A stretch of DNA of 64,000 nt from JACDEA01 sp963742585 (GCA_963742585.1 CAVUMI010000009.1:1550001-1614000); one strand, 5' to 3'; positions 1 through 8,439 are shown, counted from the stretch's first letter. Program-made: numbers and translations. Notes: generated by a model from the sequence alone, not told the origin.

Positions 1-1200
1 CGCGAGGATCCGGCCGCCGCGGCTGAGGGCGTCGCCGGACAGTCCGCGCGGGTAGCCCGACCCATCGAGCCGCTCGTGGTGCTGGATGGCCAGCGGCGCG
101 AGGGCCGCCAGCGCGGGCGCCGATGCCAGCATGCGTTCGGTCAGGTAGGGGTGAAGACGCACACGCTCAGCCTCGGCGTGGGTGAGCTCGCCTTCCTTGT
201 CCCAAATCGAGTTGGACACACCCAGTCGGCCCAGATCGTGGACCAGGGCGGCGCGGCGAACCGATATCGCGTCCCGCTCCGGAAGGGACGCGAAGCCTGC
301 CGCCTCCCCAGCGAGGTCGGCGACACCCCGCGAGTGCCCGATGGTGAAGGGCGACTTCAAGTCGACGAAGTCGCCGATCGCCTCCAGCGCCGCGTCGAAC
401 TCCCGGGCAACCATCTCCACCTCGAGGCCCGGCTCGGCGGCCATCACAGCGTCCCATGTACTGACCGAACTCAGCTCATCGAACAGGCCGGCTGCTTCGG
501 TAGCGAACAGCTCCACCAGGTCGGGATCGAACTGGGTTCCGCTCCGAGCTCGTGCAACGGCGACGGCGGCGTCGAGCCCGCCCGCATGATGGAACACCTC
601 GACGACGTCGGCCAGGTTGACGAGCCGCGAAGGAAGGAGCACCCCTTCGCCCTTGGCGCCCTCGGGCTCGCCCTTGCCGTCCCAGCGTTCGAAGGTCTGG
701 CCCACGCTGTCACGGATGACCTGGCTGAGACCCAAACGTTCCATTAGCGCGTCAGCGGTGCGCCAGTGGTTGTCGAGCATGGCCTCCATATCGCGGTGTC
801 CACTCGCGATGAAGCCGAGACCGAGCCGTGCCCGCTCCAACAGCGGTTTGCCCGAACCGATATGCCGGAGCACGAACGCCGCGCTCTGCACAGGCCTGCC
901 GAGATCGATCAGGCGGATGTCGTGCTTGGTCGCCGCCTCATCACCGAACCACTTTGCCTGCTCGTAGGCGTCAACGTGGCACCCCACCCACGCCAGCAAC
1001 GAGGAGTAGTAGACGACCTCACGCTCAGACGCGTCCAGACCGACGCGCTCGGCGAGACGCAGCGCGATGAAGCTCTGGCGCATCACATGCTCCATCGGAT
1101 GACCCATGCCGAGATCGATCCCGAGGGACAAAGCAGCGAGCAATTCGGTCAGTCGAACACCCGAACCGGCCTCAACAGGATCTCCCACACCCGGCATCAT
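1..1200 (-). CDS. HD-GYP domain phosphohydrolase (3' end outside window)
   Basis: The reading frame is open from an ATG at 1200 to the left window edge, so the C-terminus is missing. Two HD-type halves are visible. The first, near residues 20-180, is degenerate and ends in RWDGKGEPEG. The second has HDLGRLG near residue 320 and HHERLDGSGYPRG near 374, the canonical HD-GYP signature of cyclic-di-GMP phosphodiesterases. Actinobacterial proteins of this layout often carry a LuxR-type helix-turn-helix at the C-terminus, which would lie beyond the window. The start is supported by the conserved-looking block that follows it; the open frame continues upstream without an obvious alternative start. 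Role inferred: signalling hydrolase or regulator. Substrate unknown. Confidence 0.85.
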   Translation of the reverse strand, partial: MMPGVGDPVEAGSGVRLTELLAALSLGIDLGMGHPMEHVMRQSFIALRLAERVGLDASEREVVYYSSLLAWVGCHVDAYEQAKWFGDEAATKHDIRLIDLGRPVQSAAFVLRHIGSGKPLLERARLGLGFIASGHRDMEAMLDNHWRTADALMERLGLSQVIRDSVGQTFERWDGKGEPEGAKGEGVLLPSRLVNLADVVEVFHHAGGLDAAVAVARARSGTQFDPDLVELFATEAAGLFDELSSVSTWDAVMAAEPGLEVEMVAREFDAALEAIGDFVDLKSPFTIGHSRGVADLAGEAAGFASLPERDAISVRRAALVHDLGRLGVSNSIWDKEGELTHAEAERVRLHPYLTERMLASAPALAALAPLAIQHHERLDGSGYPRGLSGDALSRGGRILA

Positions 1201-1486
1201 CCCACCGGGGTCGTCCAGACACCGAGACGCGACTCGGCGATCTGCTCGCAGCAGATCCGGGACTGAACGGTGTCCCAGAATGCGCGCCTCTCGACGTGGC
1301 GGGCATGTCGCCCAACGCCGGATTCGTGACACTCCGTCGAGTGACGGATGACGACTTGCCACGAACACAACGAACGCCCTCGAACACTCCAGCGAGACGT
1401 CCGACCGCGAGATGGGGCGGGATGGTGTCATCGCCAGCGACGCAACCCATCACCCAATGCACGGCGCCCGACCAGGGAGAACTTCT

Positions 1487-1561
1487 TGGAGGCGGCGACC
1501 GGAATCGAACCGGTGTACAGGGCTTTGCAGGCCCTTGCCTAAGCCACTCGGCCACGCCGCC
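1487..1561 (-). tRNA. tRNA-Cys (GCA)
   Basis: The reverse strand folds as a cloverleaf with acceptor stem GGCGGCG/CGCCGCC, a GGTTCGATTCC T-arm, anticodon loop CTGCAAA (anticodon GCA) and an encoded CCA end at 1487-1489. Confidence 0.96.
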
Positions 1562-1567
1562 ACGGCT

Positions 1568-1614
1568 CTTGTCCGGATCGGCACCCCGTAGAGAGGTGTA
1601 GATCCGGACAGAAG
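1568..1614. repeat. Palindromic repeat, family P2, copy 1
   Basis: Inverted arms GTCCGGATC (1571-1579) and GATCCGGAC (1601-1609) enclose a 21-nt loop between the tRNA-Cys gene and the end of clpP. The right arm with its flank, AGATCCGGACAGAAG, is identical over 15 bases to the right arm of the copy inside the DnaQ-UvrC gene at 62029-62043. Position suggests it could end clpP transcription, although it lacks a clear U-tract. Confidence 0.8.
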
Positions 1615-1629
1615 CGCAGCCGGACGAGG

Positions 1630-2265
1630 TTACTTGGCGACGGGGAGGGCGCTGGAGGCGACAGCGGCCAGGTTGGGGCGCTCATGGGTCATGACGTGGT
1701 CGACCATGCCGTAGTCCTTGGCCGCCTCGGCACCCATGATGAAGTCGCGGTCGCAGTCCTTGGCCACGCGCTCGAGCGGCTGACCGGTGTGGAGGGCGAG
1801 CAGCTCCTCCATGCGCTGGCGCAGGAACTTGATCTCGGCCGCCTGTATCTCGATGTCGACCTGTTGACCCTGCGCGCCGCCGTGCGGTTGGTGGATCAGT
1901 ACACGCGAGTTGGGCAGCGCGAACCGCTTACCCGGCGCGCCGCCGGCCAAGATCACCGACGCCGCCGATGCGGCCATGCCCATGCACACCGTCGACACGT
2001 CACACGGGATCAGCTGCATGGCGTCGTAGATGGCGAACATCGCGGTGGCCGACCCACCGGGGCTGTTGATGTAGAGCGAGATGTCGCGGTCGCCTTGGTC
2101 GGCGGCGAGATGCAGCAGCTGGGCGACGATGAGGTTCGCGCTGTCGTCGTCGACCTGGCTCCCGAGAATCACGATGCGGTCCTTCAGCAACCGCGAGTAG
2201 AGATCGAAGGCTCGCTCCCCCATCGAGGTTTGCTCCAACACCGTCGGGACCAGGTAACCAGCCAT
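1630..2265 (-). CDS. clpP: ATP-dependent Clp protease proteolytic subunit ClpP
   Basis: This encodes a 211-residue serine peptidase of the ClpP family, the barrel-forming proteolytic subunit that works with a Clp ATPase. The catalytic triad is visible: Ser100 in GMAASAAS, His125 in LIHQPHGG and Asp174 in the RDFIMGAEAA segment. The length is normal for ClpP. The open frame runs to about 3264, but conservation begins at the ATG at 2265 (MAGYLVPTV), so the longer version is rejected. No second clpP or clpX lies beside it, unlike the usual clpP1-clpP2-clpX arrangement. It is divergent from an SRPBCC/ArsR pair, and a palindromic operator begins 2 bp upstream of its start codon, suggesting repression by that ArsR protein or a leaderless transcript. 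Confidence 0.93.
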   Translation of the reverse strand: MAGYLVPTVLEQTSMGERAFDLYSRLLKDRIVILGSQVDDDSANLIVAQLLHLAADQGDRDISLYINSPGGSATAMFAIYDAMQLIPCDVSTVCMGMAASAASVILAGGAPGKRFALPNSRVLIHQPHGGAQGQQVDIEIQAAEIKFLRQRMEELLALHTGQPLERVAKDCDRDFIMGAEAAKDYGMVDHVMTHERPNLAAVASSALPVAK

Positions 2266-2266
2266 G

Positions 2267-2314
2267 TGCAACTGTCTAGTTGCATATTTGGAAATGTGCA
2301 ACCATTGAGTTGCT
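2267..2314. promoter_or_regulatory. Double ArsR-type operator in divergent promoter
   Basis: Two 18-bp inverted repeats with the same geometry occur exactly 30 bp apart. Site 1 (2267-2284) is TGCAACT-N4-AGTTGCA. Site 2 (2297-2314) is TGCAAC-N6-GTTGCT. Both share GCAAC-N6-GTTGC. They fill the gap between the clpP and SRPBCC start codons, so a bound dimer would cover both promoters. The adjacent ArsR gene is the obvious candidate ligand; this is inference from layout. Confidence 0.7.
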
Positions 2315-2617
2315 ATGTCGTCGATCGTGGTCGAGGTCCCTGTCGAGGAAGCGTGGGAGGCGGTGGTCGACCCCGACGCGCTGTCCGCCTGGTTCGGTGC
2401 CGACGTCGAGCTCGAGGCGGCGCCGCTCGGCAAAGCGACGTTCCGGTTCCCCGACGGATCGGTGCGCTTCGCGGTGGTCGAAGAGGTCGACGCACCCCGA
2501 CGGATCGCGTGGCGATGGTGGCCGGCTGGCGACCACAGCTCGGCGACCCGAGTGGCCGTCGAACTCGAGCCGCTCGAGGCCGACACCTTGGTAAGCGTCG
2601 TGGAGACCGCCGCCTGA
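2315..2617 (+). CDS. SRPBCC (AHSA1-like) domain protein
   Basis: A 100-residue protein of the START/Bet v1-like SRPBCC fold. It has the N-terminal pattern VEVPVEEAWEAVVDPDALSAWFG and a later RRIAWRWWP segment typical of the AHSA1/activator-of-Hsp90-like group. It probably binds a small hydrophobic ligand. The ATG at 2315 directly follows the second operator half, so the message is probably leaderless or has a very short leader. Its TGA overlaps the ATG of the ArsR gene by one base, indicating translational coupling. SRPBCC plus ArsR pairs are common in actinobacteria, but their ligands are mostly unknown. Confidence 0.85.
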   Translation: MSSIVVEVPVEEAWEAVVDPDALSAWFGADVELEAAPLGKATFRFPDGSVRFAVVEEVDAPRRIAWRWWPAGDHSSATRVAVELEPLEADTLVSVVETAA

Positions 2618-2943
2618 TGAGCGACAAGCGGGTCGACGCGGTCTTCTCCGCGCTCAGTGATCCAACGCGCCGCGCCGTGCTGCGCGCCGTCGCCGACGCC
2701 GGACAGGTAACGGCAACGCAACTGTCCACGCAGTTCCCGGTCAGCCGGCAGGCGGTGGCGAAGCACCTCGGCGCGTTGAGCGACGCCGGCCTGGTCAGCG
2801 CTACGCGCCAGGGCCGCGAAACGTTCTACGCGATGACACCTGCACCCCTCAGCGACGCGCTCGACTGGATCACCGGCGTCGGCGCCGAGTGGGATGACCG
2901 GCTCAAGTCCCTGCGTCAGTACCTGGCCAAACGGCGGCCCTAG
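2617..2943 (+). CDS. ArsR-family transcriptional regulator
   Basis: A 108-residue winged helix-turn-helix protein. FSALSDPTRRAVLRAVADAG is the family-typical first helix, and VSRQAVAKHLGALSDAGLV is the recognition helix and wing. No metal-binding CxC motif is present, so it is more likely to respond to an organic ligand or to its SRPBCC partner than to metal. It is coupled to the preceding gene through a TGATG overlap. The two-site palindrome at 2267-2314 is its likely operator. Confidence 0.88.
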   Translation: MSDKRVDAVFSALSDPTRRAVLRAVADAGQVTATQLSTQFPVSRQAVAKHLGALSDAGLVSATRQGRETFYAMTPAPLSDALDWITGVGAEWDDRLKSLRQYLAKRRP

Positions 2944-2950
2944 TTGTAAC

Positions 2951-2970
2951 CTTGTGATTGGTTTCACAAG
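2951..2970. promoter_or_regulatory. Palindromic operator candidate upstream of NDH-2
   Basis: CTTGTGA and TCACAAG form perfect 7-bp arms separated by 6 bp. The right arm overlaps the ribosome-binding site AAGGAG (2968-2973) of the downstream gene. The binding protein is not identifiable from sequence; the geometry resembles a dimeric winged-helix regulator site. Confidence 0.45.
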
Positions 2971-2980
2971 GAGCAGCGAG

Positions 2981-4282
2981 GTGAACCAATACGACGTTCT
3001 CGTAGTCGGCGGTGGCTTCGGTGGAGCATTCGCGGCCCGGCGGCTCGAACACCTCCTCCGCGGCCGGGCCGAACGCGTGCTGCTGGTTGCCGCCGAAAAC
3101 TTCTTCCTGTTCTCCCCGCTACTGCCCGAGGCGGCGTCGGGCACGCTCGAACCGCGACACGCGGTGATTCCGCTGCGCGAGTTCCTCCCCAAGACCACCG
3201 TCCTCACGGGCGAAGTCGCCGATCTCGACGTCGCCGGCCGCCGGGCCAAAGTCGTCGACCTCAACGGTGAGATTCACGAGGTGGCGTTCCGCGCGCTGAT
3301 CCTCTCCCCCGGCTCCATCCCGACCACCTTCCCGATTCCCGGACTACTCGAGAACGCGGTTGGCTTCAAGACCCTCCCCGACGCCATCTGGTTACGCAAC
3401 CGTGTGCTGCGTCAGCTCGACGCGGCCGACGCCACCGACGACGTGGCCCTCCGCCGCGACCTGCTCACCTTCACGTTCATCGGCGGTGGCTACTCGGGCG
3501 TCGAGGCAGTCGCGGAGCTGGAGTCGCTCACGCGCGACGCGTTGCGACGGGCCTACCCGCGCTTGCGTCCCAGCGATCTCCGGTGGGTGTTGGTCGAAGC
3601 GACCGACACGCTCTTGCCGGGACTCGACTCTCGGCTGGCGCGCTATGCCGAGAAGGCGCTGCGGGCCAAGGGTGTCGAGTTGCACCTCGGCACCCGGCTC
3701 GAAAGTTGCGAGGACGGCGTCGTGCGGCTCAGCGATCGCTCGGTTGCGCCGTACGCGTCCGCCACGATCGTGTGGACGGCGGGCCAGCGTCCGAGCGATC
3801 TACCGCGGCAGAGCGGGCTCCCCGTCGACGAACGTGGTCGAGTGCCGGTCGACCAGTTCCTGCGCGTGGCCGACCACCCCGACACCTACGCGGTAGGCGA
3901 CGCGGCCAGCGTTCCCGACCCGGCGGCGCCCGGACAAAGGTGCCCGCCGACTGCGCAGCACGCACTGCGCCAAGGCGCCAACGCGGCGATCAACGTCGCC
4001 GCTGGCTTCGGCGTCGGCGCGCGCAAGCCGTTCACCTATCGCAACCGGGGTTTGGCGGTCACACTCGGACGCAACCAGGGCGTGGCCCAGGTACGCCGCC
4101 TCACGTTCACCGGTTTCCTGGCGTGGTGGATGGGCCGCTCCTACCACCTGCTGATGATGCCGGGCCTGGCCCGCAAGGCGCGGGTCGTCAGCGACTGGAC
4201 GATCTCACTGTTCTTCCCGCGCGATGTCTCGCAGCTCGGCGGCCTCGGCCAGCCCACACCACTCACGCTTCCCGACGGCTGA
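2981..4282 (+). CDS. ndh: Type II NADH dehydrogenase (NDH-2), FAD-dependent
   Basis: This is a 433-residue flavoprotein of the COG1252 family. It oxidises NADH and passes electrons to quinone at the inner face of the membrane without pumping protons. The N-terminal FAD-binding GGGFGGAFAARR is at residues 10-21, the NAD-binding GGGYSGVEAVAE near 168, and the second FAD contact TYAVGDAA near 302. The C-terminal segment WWMGRSYHLLMMPG may be the amphipathic membrane anchor. The GTG start at 2981 is chosen because AAGGAG lies 7 nt upstream and the dinucleotide fold follows at once. A longer open frame from 2894 overlaps the ArsR gene and is unlikely. Confidence 0.9.
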   Translation: MNQYDVLVVGGGFGGAFAARRLEHLLRGRAERVLLVAAENFFLFSPLLPEAASGTLEPRHAVIPLREFLPKTTVLTGEVADLDVAGRRAKVVDLNGEIHEVAFRALILSPGSIPTTFPIPGLLENAVGFKTLPDAIWLRNRVLRQLDAADATDDVALRRDLLTFTFIGGGYSGVEAVAELESLTRDALRRAYPRLRPSDLRWVLVEATDTLLPGLDSRLARYAEKALRAKGVELHLGTRLESCEDGVVRLSDRSVAPYASATIVWTAGQRPSDLPRQSGLPVDERGRVPVDQFLRVADHPDTYAVGDAASVPDPAAPGQRCPPTAQHALRQGANAAINVAAGFGVGARKPFTYRNRGLAVTLGRNQGVAQVRRLTFTGFLAWWMGRSYHLLMMPGLARKARVVSDWTISLFFPRDVSQLGGLGQPTPLTLPDG

Positions 4283-4310
4283 GCGCAGTCGCAGTCGTAC
4301 GATAGGGACC

Positions 4311-5537
4311 GTGACCCTTCAACTGCGCGGCGGCCTGCTGATCGACGGCACCGGCCGCGACCCCCACACCGGCGCGACGGTCGTGCTCGACGGCAGTCGC
4401 ATCAGCAACGTGGGCGCCGGTTCAACGAACGGCTCCTCTCGCGACGACACCATCGACGTTGACGGGCTCACCCTGCTGCCCGGCCTCATCGACGCCCACT
4501 CACACCTGGGCCTGGTGAGCATGACCGACGATCGCTCGCCCGCCGCGGTCACCGCCGCCCGCATCTTCCGTAATTGCGAGCTCGCCCTCGACGCGGGATT
4601 CACCACGGTGCGCGACGTCGGCGGAATCGACGGCGGCGTTGCGCAGGCCGTTGCGCTCGGCCTCATTCCTGGGCCGGCGATCTTCCCGTCTGGACCAGTC
4701 CTTTGTCAGACCGGCGGCCACGGCGACGAGTCGTCGCCCTTCGCCGGTGACCACCACACGCACAGCCACGGCGTCCCCGGACTGTCGACCCTGGCCGATC
4801 CGTGCGACGGGCCCGACCAGGTGCGGCTGGCCGCCCGCAACGCGTTCCGCCGCGGTGCGACCCAGATCAAGGTCTGCGTGAGCGGGGGCGTCGTCAGCTT
4901 CACCGACCGCCTCGAGGACGCGGAGTTCACAGTCGAGGAGCTCAAGGCTGCAGTCGGGGAAGCCGATGCTCGGGACACCTATGTCACTGCCCATGCTCAC
5001 AACGTCAAGGGCATCCGCAACGGCCTTGCCGCGGGCGTCGAGTGCTTCGAGCACGGCACCTTCCTCGACCGCGACACGGCCGACGCCATGGCCAGCGCGG
5101 GCGCGTACCTGGTGCCGACGTTCGCTGTCGTCCGCCTCTTTCGGGAGAAGGCCAAGGACTGGGGCATCCCCGAGGAAATCGTTCCGCGAATCGATGGCGT
5201 CGAAGAAGCCATGGCTCGCTCCCTCGCACTCGCCCGCGACGCCGGCGTTGTCGTGGGATCCGGATCCGACCTGCTCGGACCGGAACAGGACCGCCGCGGG
5301 CTCGAGCTCGCCATTCGTGCCGAGCTGGGTGACCCGATGGAAGCGGTCGTCGCCGCTACCGCGATCAACGCGCGCATCCTTCGGCAAGCCCATGAGATCG
5401 GGACGATCGACGTGGGCAAGCGCGCCGATGTCATCGCCATCGACGGCAACCCATTGACGGATTCGAAGTTGTTCGACGACCCTGCACGCGTCGTACTGGT
5501 CATCCAGAACGGCCAGGTCGTCAAGGACACCCGCTGA
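4311..5537 (+). CDS. Metal-dependent amidohydrolase (imidazolonepropionase-like)
   Basis: A 408-residue amidohydrolase-superfamily enzyme (COG1228-like). It shows the metal-binding DAHSHLG (His63, His65), a probable carbamylated lysine in QIKVCVSGG near residue 186, THAHN near 229, EHG near 248 and a catalytic-aspartate segment VGSGSDL near 323. The closing IGTIDVGKRADVIAIDGNP strand is typical. Related enzymes act on cyclic amides or on dipeptides such as Xaa-Pro; the substrate here is not predictable. The GTG start at 4311 lies 28 nt after ndh. The next gene probably starts across its stop codon. Confidence 0.88.
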   Translation: MTLQLRGGLLIDGTGRDPHTGATVVLDGSRISNVGAGSTNGSSRDDTIDVDGLTLLPGLIDAHSHLGLVSMTDDRSPAAVTAARIFRNCELALDAGFTTVRDVGGIDGGVAQAVALGLIPGPAIFPSGPVLCQTGGHGDESSPFAGDHHTHSHGVPGLSTLADPCDGPDQVRLAARNAFRRGATQIKVCVSGGVVSFTDRLEDAEFTVEELKAAVGEADARDTYVTAHAHNVKGIRNGLAAGVECFEHGTFLDRDTADAMASAGAYLVPTFAVVRLFREKAKDWGIPEEIVPRIDGVEEAMARSLALARDAGVVVGSGSDLLGPEQDRRGLELAIRAELGDPMEAVVAATAINARILRQAHEIGTIDVGKRADVIAIDGNPLTDSKLFDDPARVVLVIQNGQVVKDTR

Positions 5538-6174
5538 CCGAGACCGCGCGCCGCTATGACGCGGTCATCTTCGACTTTGGGGGCGTGCTGGTCACCTCGC
5601 CGTTCGAACTGATCCGCGGGGTGGCGCCGCCGCGGGTCACGACGGTGACGAGGTGCTCGCGATGATGCTCGGCCCCTACGCCGAGGACACCGATCACCCG
5701 TGGCATCGCGTCGAACGGGGCGAGATCCCGCTCTCGGAGTACGGCGGGTGGCTGGTGGCCGAGGCGAAGGCGCGCAGCATCACGCTGCCCAGCAACATCC
5801 TGCACGACATGACGCCGCACGAGGCCATGGTCGAGCGGGCCGCCAGCCTCCGCGCCGAGGGGTACCTCACGGCGGTGCTCACCAACAACGCGCGTGAAGT
5901 GGGCGACAACTGGCGAGCCATCGTGCCGGTCGACGACTTGTTCGACGTGGTGGTCGACTCGTGCCAAGTCGGGATGCGCAAGCCCAATCCGGCGATCTAC
6001 ACCTACGCGGCCGAGCAGCTCGGCGTGGCGCCGGAACGCTGCGTATTCCTGGACGACGCGGAGGGCAACGTGGCCGGCGCCCAGGCGGCGGGGATGCGCG
6101 CCATCCTCGTCGGACTCGACGTGCAGCCTGCGCTGATCGAACTGGACGAGGTACTGGCCGGCGCCAACGCGTAA
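5534..6174 (+). CDS. HAD-superfamily hydrolase (frameshifted)
   Basis: The two halves of a HAD-type phosphatase lie in different frames. The first has the nucleophile motif AVIFDFGGVL (from about 5561). The second, from 5653 onward, has the substrate segment RKPNPAIYTYAAEQLG and the acidic motif FLDDAEGNVAGAQ. They join smoothly (RGVAAAAGHDGDEV) if one indel is assumed in the G/C run at 5617-5634. The first half has no ATG or GTG in frame; a CTG at 5534 overlapping the upstream TGA is the best guess for the start. It may be a real frameshift mutation or a sequencing error, since the downstream part is well preserved. Confidence 0.7.
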
Positions 6175-6185
6175 CGTCCCGCGGC

Positions 6186-7091
6186 ATGCGCTTCTCCGTA
6201 TGGCCGAGTCCCGGCCGACCGTGGTCTGAGTTCCTCGCCGTCGCGCAGCACGCCGAAGCGGCGGGCTTCGACGGCGTGTGGTGCTCCGATCACTTCATGC
6301 CCCTGAATCCGGCCGAGGCCGACCAGCCGGTGCTCGAGTGCTGGTCCGTCCTCGCCGGCGCGGCGGCCGTGATCCCCCGCGTCCGACTCGGCGCCATCGT
6401 CACCGGAAACACCTACCGGCACCCTGCGGTGCTGGCCAACATGGCGGCCACGGTCGATCACATCAGCGGCGGTCGGTTGGTGCTGGGCCTCGGCGCCGGA
6501 TGGCAGGAGAACGAGCACACTGCCTACGGCCTGCACTACGGCACCGTCGGTGAGCGGCTGCGCCGCCTCGAGGAGGCGTGCCAGATCATCAAGGGTTTGT
6601 TCGAGCAGGACAGCACGACGTTCGAGGGCAAGTACTACGCGCTCCAGGACGCGGTGATGCAACCCAAGCCCGTGCAGTCGCACGTGCCGTTACTGATCGG
6701 CGGTGGCGGCGAGAAGGTGACGATGCGCATCGCCGCGCAGTACGCCGACGAGTGGAATACGTGGGGCATGCCCGACCTGCTCAAGCAGAAAGGTGGGGTG
6801 CTCGACGCCCACTGCGAACGGCTCGGCCGCGATCCCGCCACGATCGAGCGTTCGGCCCAAGCCCTCCTCTACATGAGCGACGACCAGCCCTGGCTCGACG
6901 AACGCAAAGGCCGCGTCGCCATGTTCCCCGCCATCTTTGGATCGCCGAGCGAAGTCCAGGACGTGATCGGCGCCTACCGCGACGCCGGGGTCGACGAGTA
7001 CATCATCCCGACGTTCAACCTCGGCCCACCGCAGCGCGCCGCCGAGACACTCCAGCGCTTCACCGCCGAGGTCGTTCCCGCCTTCAAGTAG
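6186..7091 (+). CDS. F420-type luciferase-like oxidoreductase
   Basis: A 301-residue TIM-barrel protein of the luciferase-like monooxygenase (LLM) class. It starts MRFSVWPSPGRPWSEFLAV and contains the family-typical GRLVLGLGAGW segment and a C-terminal barrel strand with IIPTF. Actinobacterial members generally use reduced F420 or FMN; this one is inferred to use F420 because the window contains several such proteins. The ATG at 6186 follows the HAD gene by 11 nt, so the two may be co-transcribed. The substrate is unknown. Confidence 0.85.
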   Translation: MRFSVWPSPGRPWSEFLAVAQHAEAAGFDGVWCSDHFMPLNPAEADQPVLECWSVLAGAAAVIPRVRLGAIVTGNTYRHPAVLANMAATVDHISGGRLVLGLGAGWQENEHTAYGLHYGTVGERLRRLEEACQIIKGLFEQDSTTFEGKYYALQDAVMQPKPVQSHVPLLIGGGGEKVTMRIAAQYADEWNTWGMPDLLKQKGGVLDAHCERLGRDPATIERSAQALLYMSDDQPWLDERKGRVAMFPAIFGSPSEVQDVIGAYRDAGVDEYIIPTFNLGPPQRAAETLQRFTAEVVPAFK

Positions 7092-7104
7092 AGTTCGCCT
7101 ATCG

Positions 7105-7115
7105 CAACCAGGTTG
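7105..7115. promoter_or_regulatory. Possible Fur-family box
   Basis: The short dyad CAACC-A-GGTTG, extended as GCAACC-A-GGTTGT, is centred 21 bp before the permease start codon. The 7-1-7-like geometry fits Fur/Zur/Nur sites, and a Fur-family gene ends the operon. An AT-rich stretch TGTAATA follows at 7114-7120 and could be the -10 element of a nearly leaderless transcript. Confidence 0.35.
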
Positions 7116-7130
7116 TAATAAGCTCCGAAC

Positions 7131-7991
7131 GTGCTTCGCCTTGGGTTGATCATCACCTCGCTGGGCTTCGGCTTCCGCCACGGCATCGATTGGGACCACC
7201 TGGCGGCGATCTCCGACATCACCAGCTCGCAGGAGTCCAGCCAGGACTCGGTGCGCTTCGCCACCCTCTATGCCCTTGGGCACGCGTCGGTCGTCTTCCT
7301 GCTCGGCCTCGCCGCCGTCCTCATCTCTGCTGAGATCCCCGGGTCACTCGACGCCGCCATGGGTCGCGTCGTCGGCGCCACGCTCGTCGCTCTCGGCGCC
7401 TACGTCTTCTACTCGCTCGTCCGGCACGGCCGTCAGTTCCGGATGCGCAGTCGGTGGATGCTGCTCTTCTCCGGCGTGCGGCGGGGTTACCGCCGCCTCC
7501 GTCGGCCGGCGGTCGAGCCGGTGGTGATCGAGCACGACCATCCGCACCCGGCGACCGAGCCGCACGACCACGAGGAAGCGCTCGTCGGTGCGGCGCGTGG
7601 ACGCGACAGTGCGATCCACCGCCACGGCCACCAGCACGTTGCCGCGGTGCCCGAGGACCCGTTCATGAACTACAGCGCAGCGACCGCGTGGGGCGTCGGG
7701 ATGATCCATGGCGTAGGCGCGGAGACCCCAACGCAGGTCCTCATCTTCGCGACTGCTGCCGGCGCGGGTGGCCGCGGGGCGGGCGTGCTCGTCCTGGTGT
7801 GTTTCATCATCGGCTTGCTGGCGTCGAATACCGCGGTGAGCCTTGCGTCGACCTTTGGCTTCCTCAACGCCACGAAGCACTGGGGCGCATACGTCGCGAT
7901 GTCGGTACTAACCGGCGCGTTCAGTCTGGCGCTCGGCGTCATGTATCTGCTCGGGCACGACGGCGTGTTGCCGGCGATCTTCAGTGGTTGA
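7131..7991 (+). CDS. Nickel/cobalt transporter-like membrane protein (NiCoT-related)
   Basis: A 286-residue polytopic membrane protein. The N-terminal helix carries FGFRHGIDWDHLAAISDIT, matching the metal-binding H-x4-D-H signature of nickel/cobalt permeases. A hydrophilic loop at residues 130-175 is very rich in histidine (HDHPHPATEPHDHEE, HRHGHQH), as expected for metal capture. Further helices contain WGVGMIHGVGAETPTQ. The last bases overlap the start of a Fur-family regulator by 8 nt, so metal-responsive autoregulation is likely. Nickel, cobalt or zinc cannot be told apart from sequence. Confidence 0.82.
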   Translation: MLRLGLIITSLGFGFRHGIDWDHLAAISDITSSQESSQDSVRFATLYALGHASVVFLLGLAAVLISAEIPGSLDAAMGRVVGATLVALGAYVFYSLVRHGRQFRMRSRWMLLFSGVRRGYRRLRRPAVEPVVIEHDHPHPATEPHDHEEALVGAARGRDSAIHRHGHQHVAAVPEDPFMNYSAATAWGVGMIHGVGAETPTQVLIFATAAGAGGRGAGVLVLVCFIIGLLASNTAVSLASTFGFLNATKHWGAYVAMSVLTGAFSLALGVMYLLGHDGVLPAIFSG

Positions 7992-8439
7992 GCCCACCGC
8001 AGTTGCGGCGCGGATCCGCGCTTCCGGCGGCCGGATAACCGCCGCCCGTCGAGCGGTCATCGACGAGTTGCTGGCCGCCGGAGGACACGTGACAGCGGAG
8101 GACCTCACGGAGCGCGTGCACGCCCGGCTCCCGCGTGTCGACCGTTCGACGATCTACCGCAACCTCACCGCACTAGAAGACGCCGGTGTCGTGTACCACG
8201 TACATCTGGCCCACGGCCCGTCGGTGTATCACCTGGCCGACGATGAACTCCACGCGCACGCGGTGTGCGAGCACTGCGGCGCGGTGGCCGAAGTGCCCAG
8301 CGCGGCGCTGCGCAAGCTCTCGGCTCAGCTGGCCGCGGACAATGGCTTCCAACTCGGACGGCAGCATTTCGCGCTCACCGGTCTGTGTCCTCGTTGTTCA
8401 CCGCCATCGTCGGGCGCAAGGCGGGGTCGCGCGCGATAA
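7984..8439 (+). CDS. Fur-family metal-responsive repressor
   Basis: A 151-residue protein with an N-terminal winged helix (RITAARRAVIDELLAAGGHVTAEDL...RVDRSTIYRNLTALEDAGVV) and a C-terminal metal domain. The latter contains H-rich HVHLAHGPSVYHL, LHAHAVCEHCG and a second pair CPRC, giving the two CxxC structural zinc pairs found in Fur, Zur and Nur. Coupling to a NiCoT-like permease favours a zinc- or nickel-type role. Its 3' end overlaps the convergent gene on the other strand by 65 nt. Confidence 0.88.
   Translation: MVEPTAVAARIRASGGRITAARRAVIDELLAAGGHVTAEDLTERVHARLPRVDRSTIYRNLTALEDAGVVYHVHLAHGPSVYHLADDELHAHAVCEHCGAVAEVPSAALRKLSAQLAADNGFQLGRQHFALTGLCPRCSPPSSGARRGRAR

Noticed and set aside
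1684..2616. Long plus-strand frame over clpP leading into arsR
   Set aside because: It is antisense to clpP. The ArsR family sequence begins at the ATG at 2617.
2266..3264. Open frame extending clpP upstream to 3264 on the minus strand
   Set aside because: It runs through the SRPBCC, ArsR and ndh genes on the other strand and shows arginine/serine-rich composition unlike ClpP. Conservation starts at 2265.
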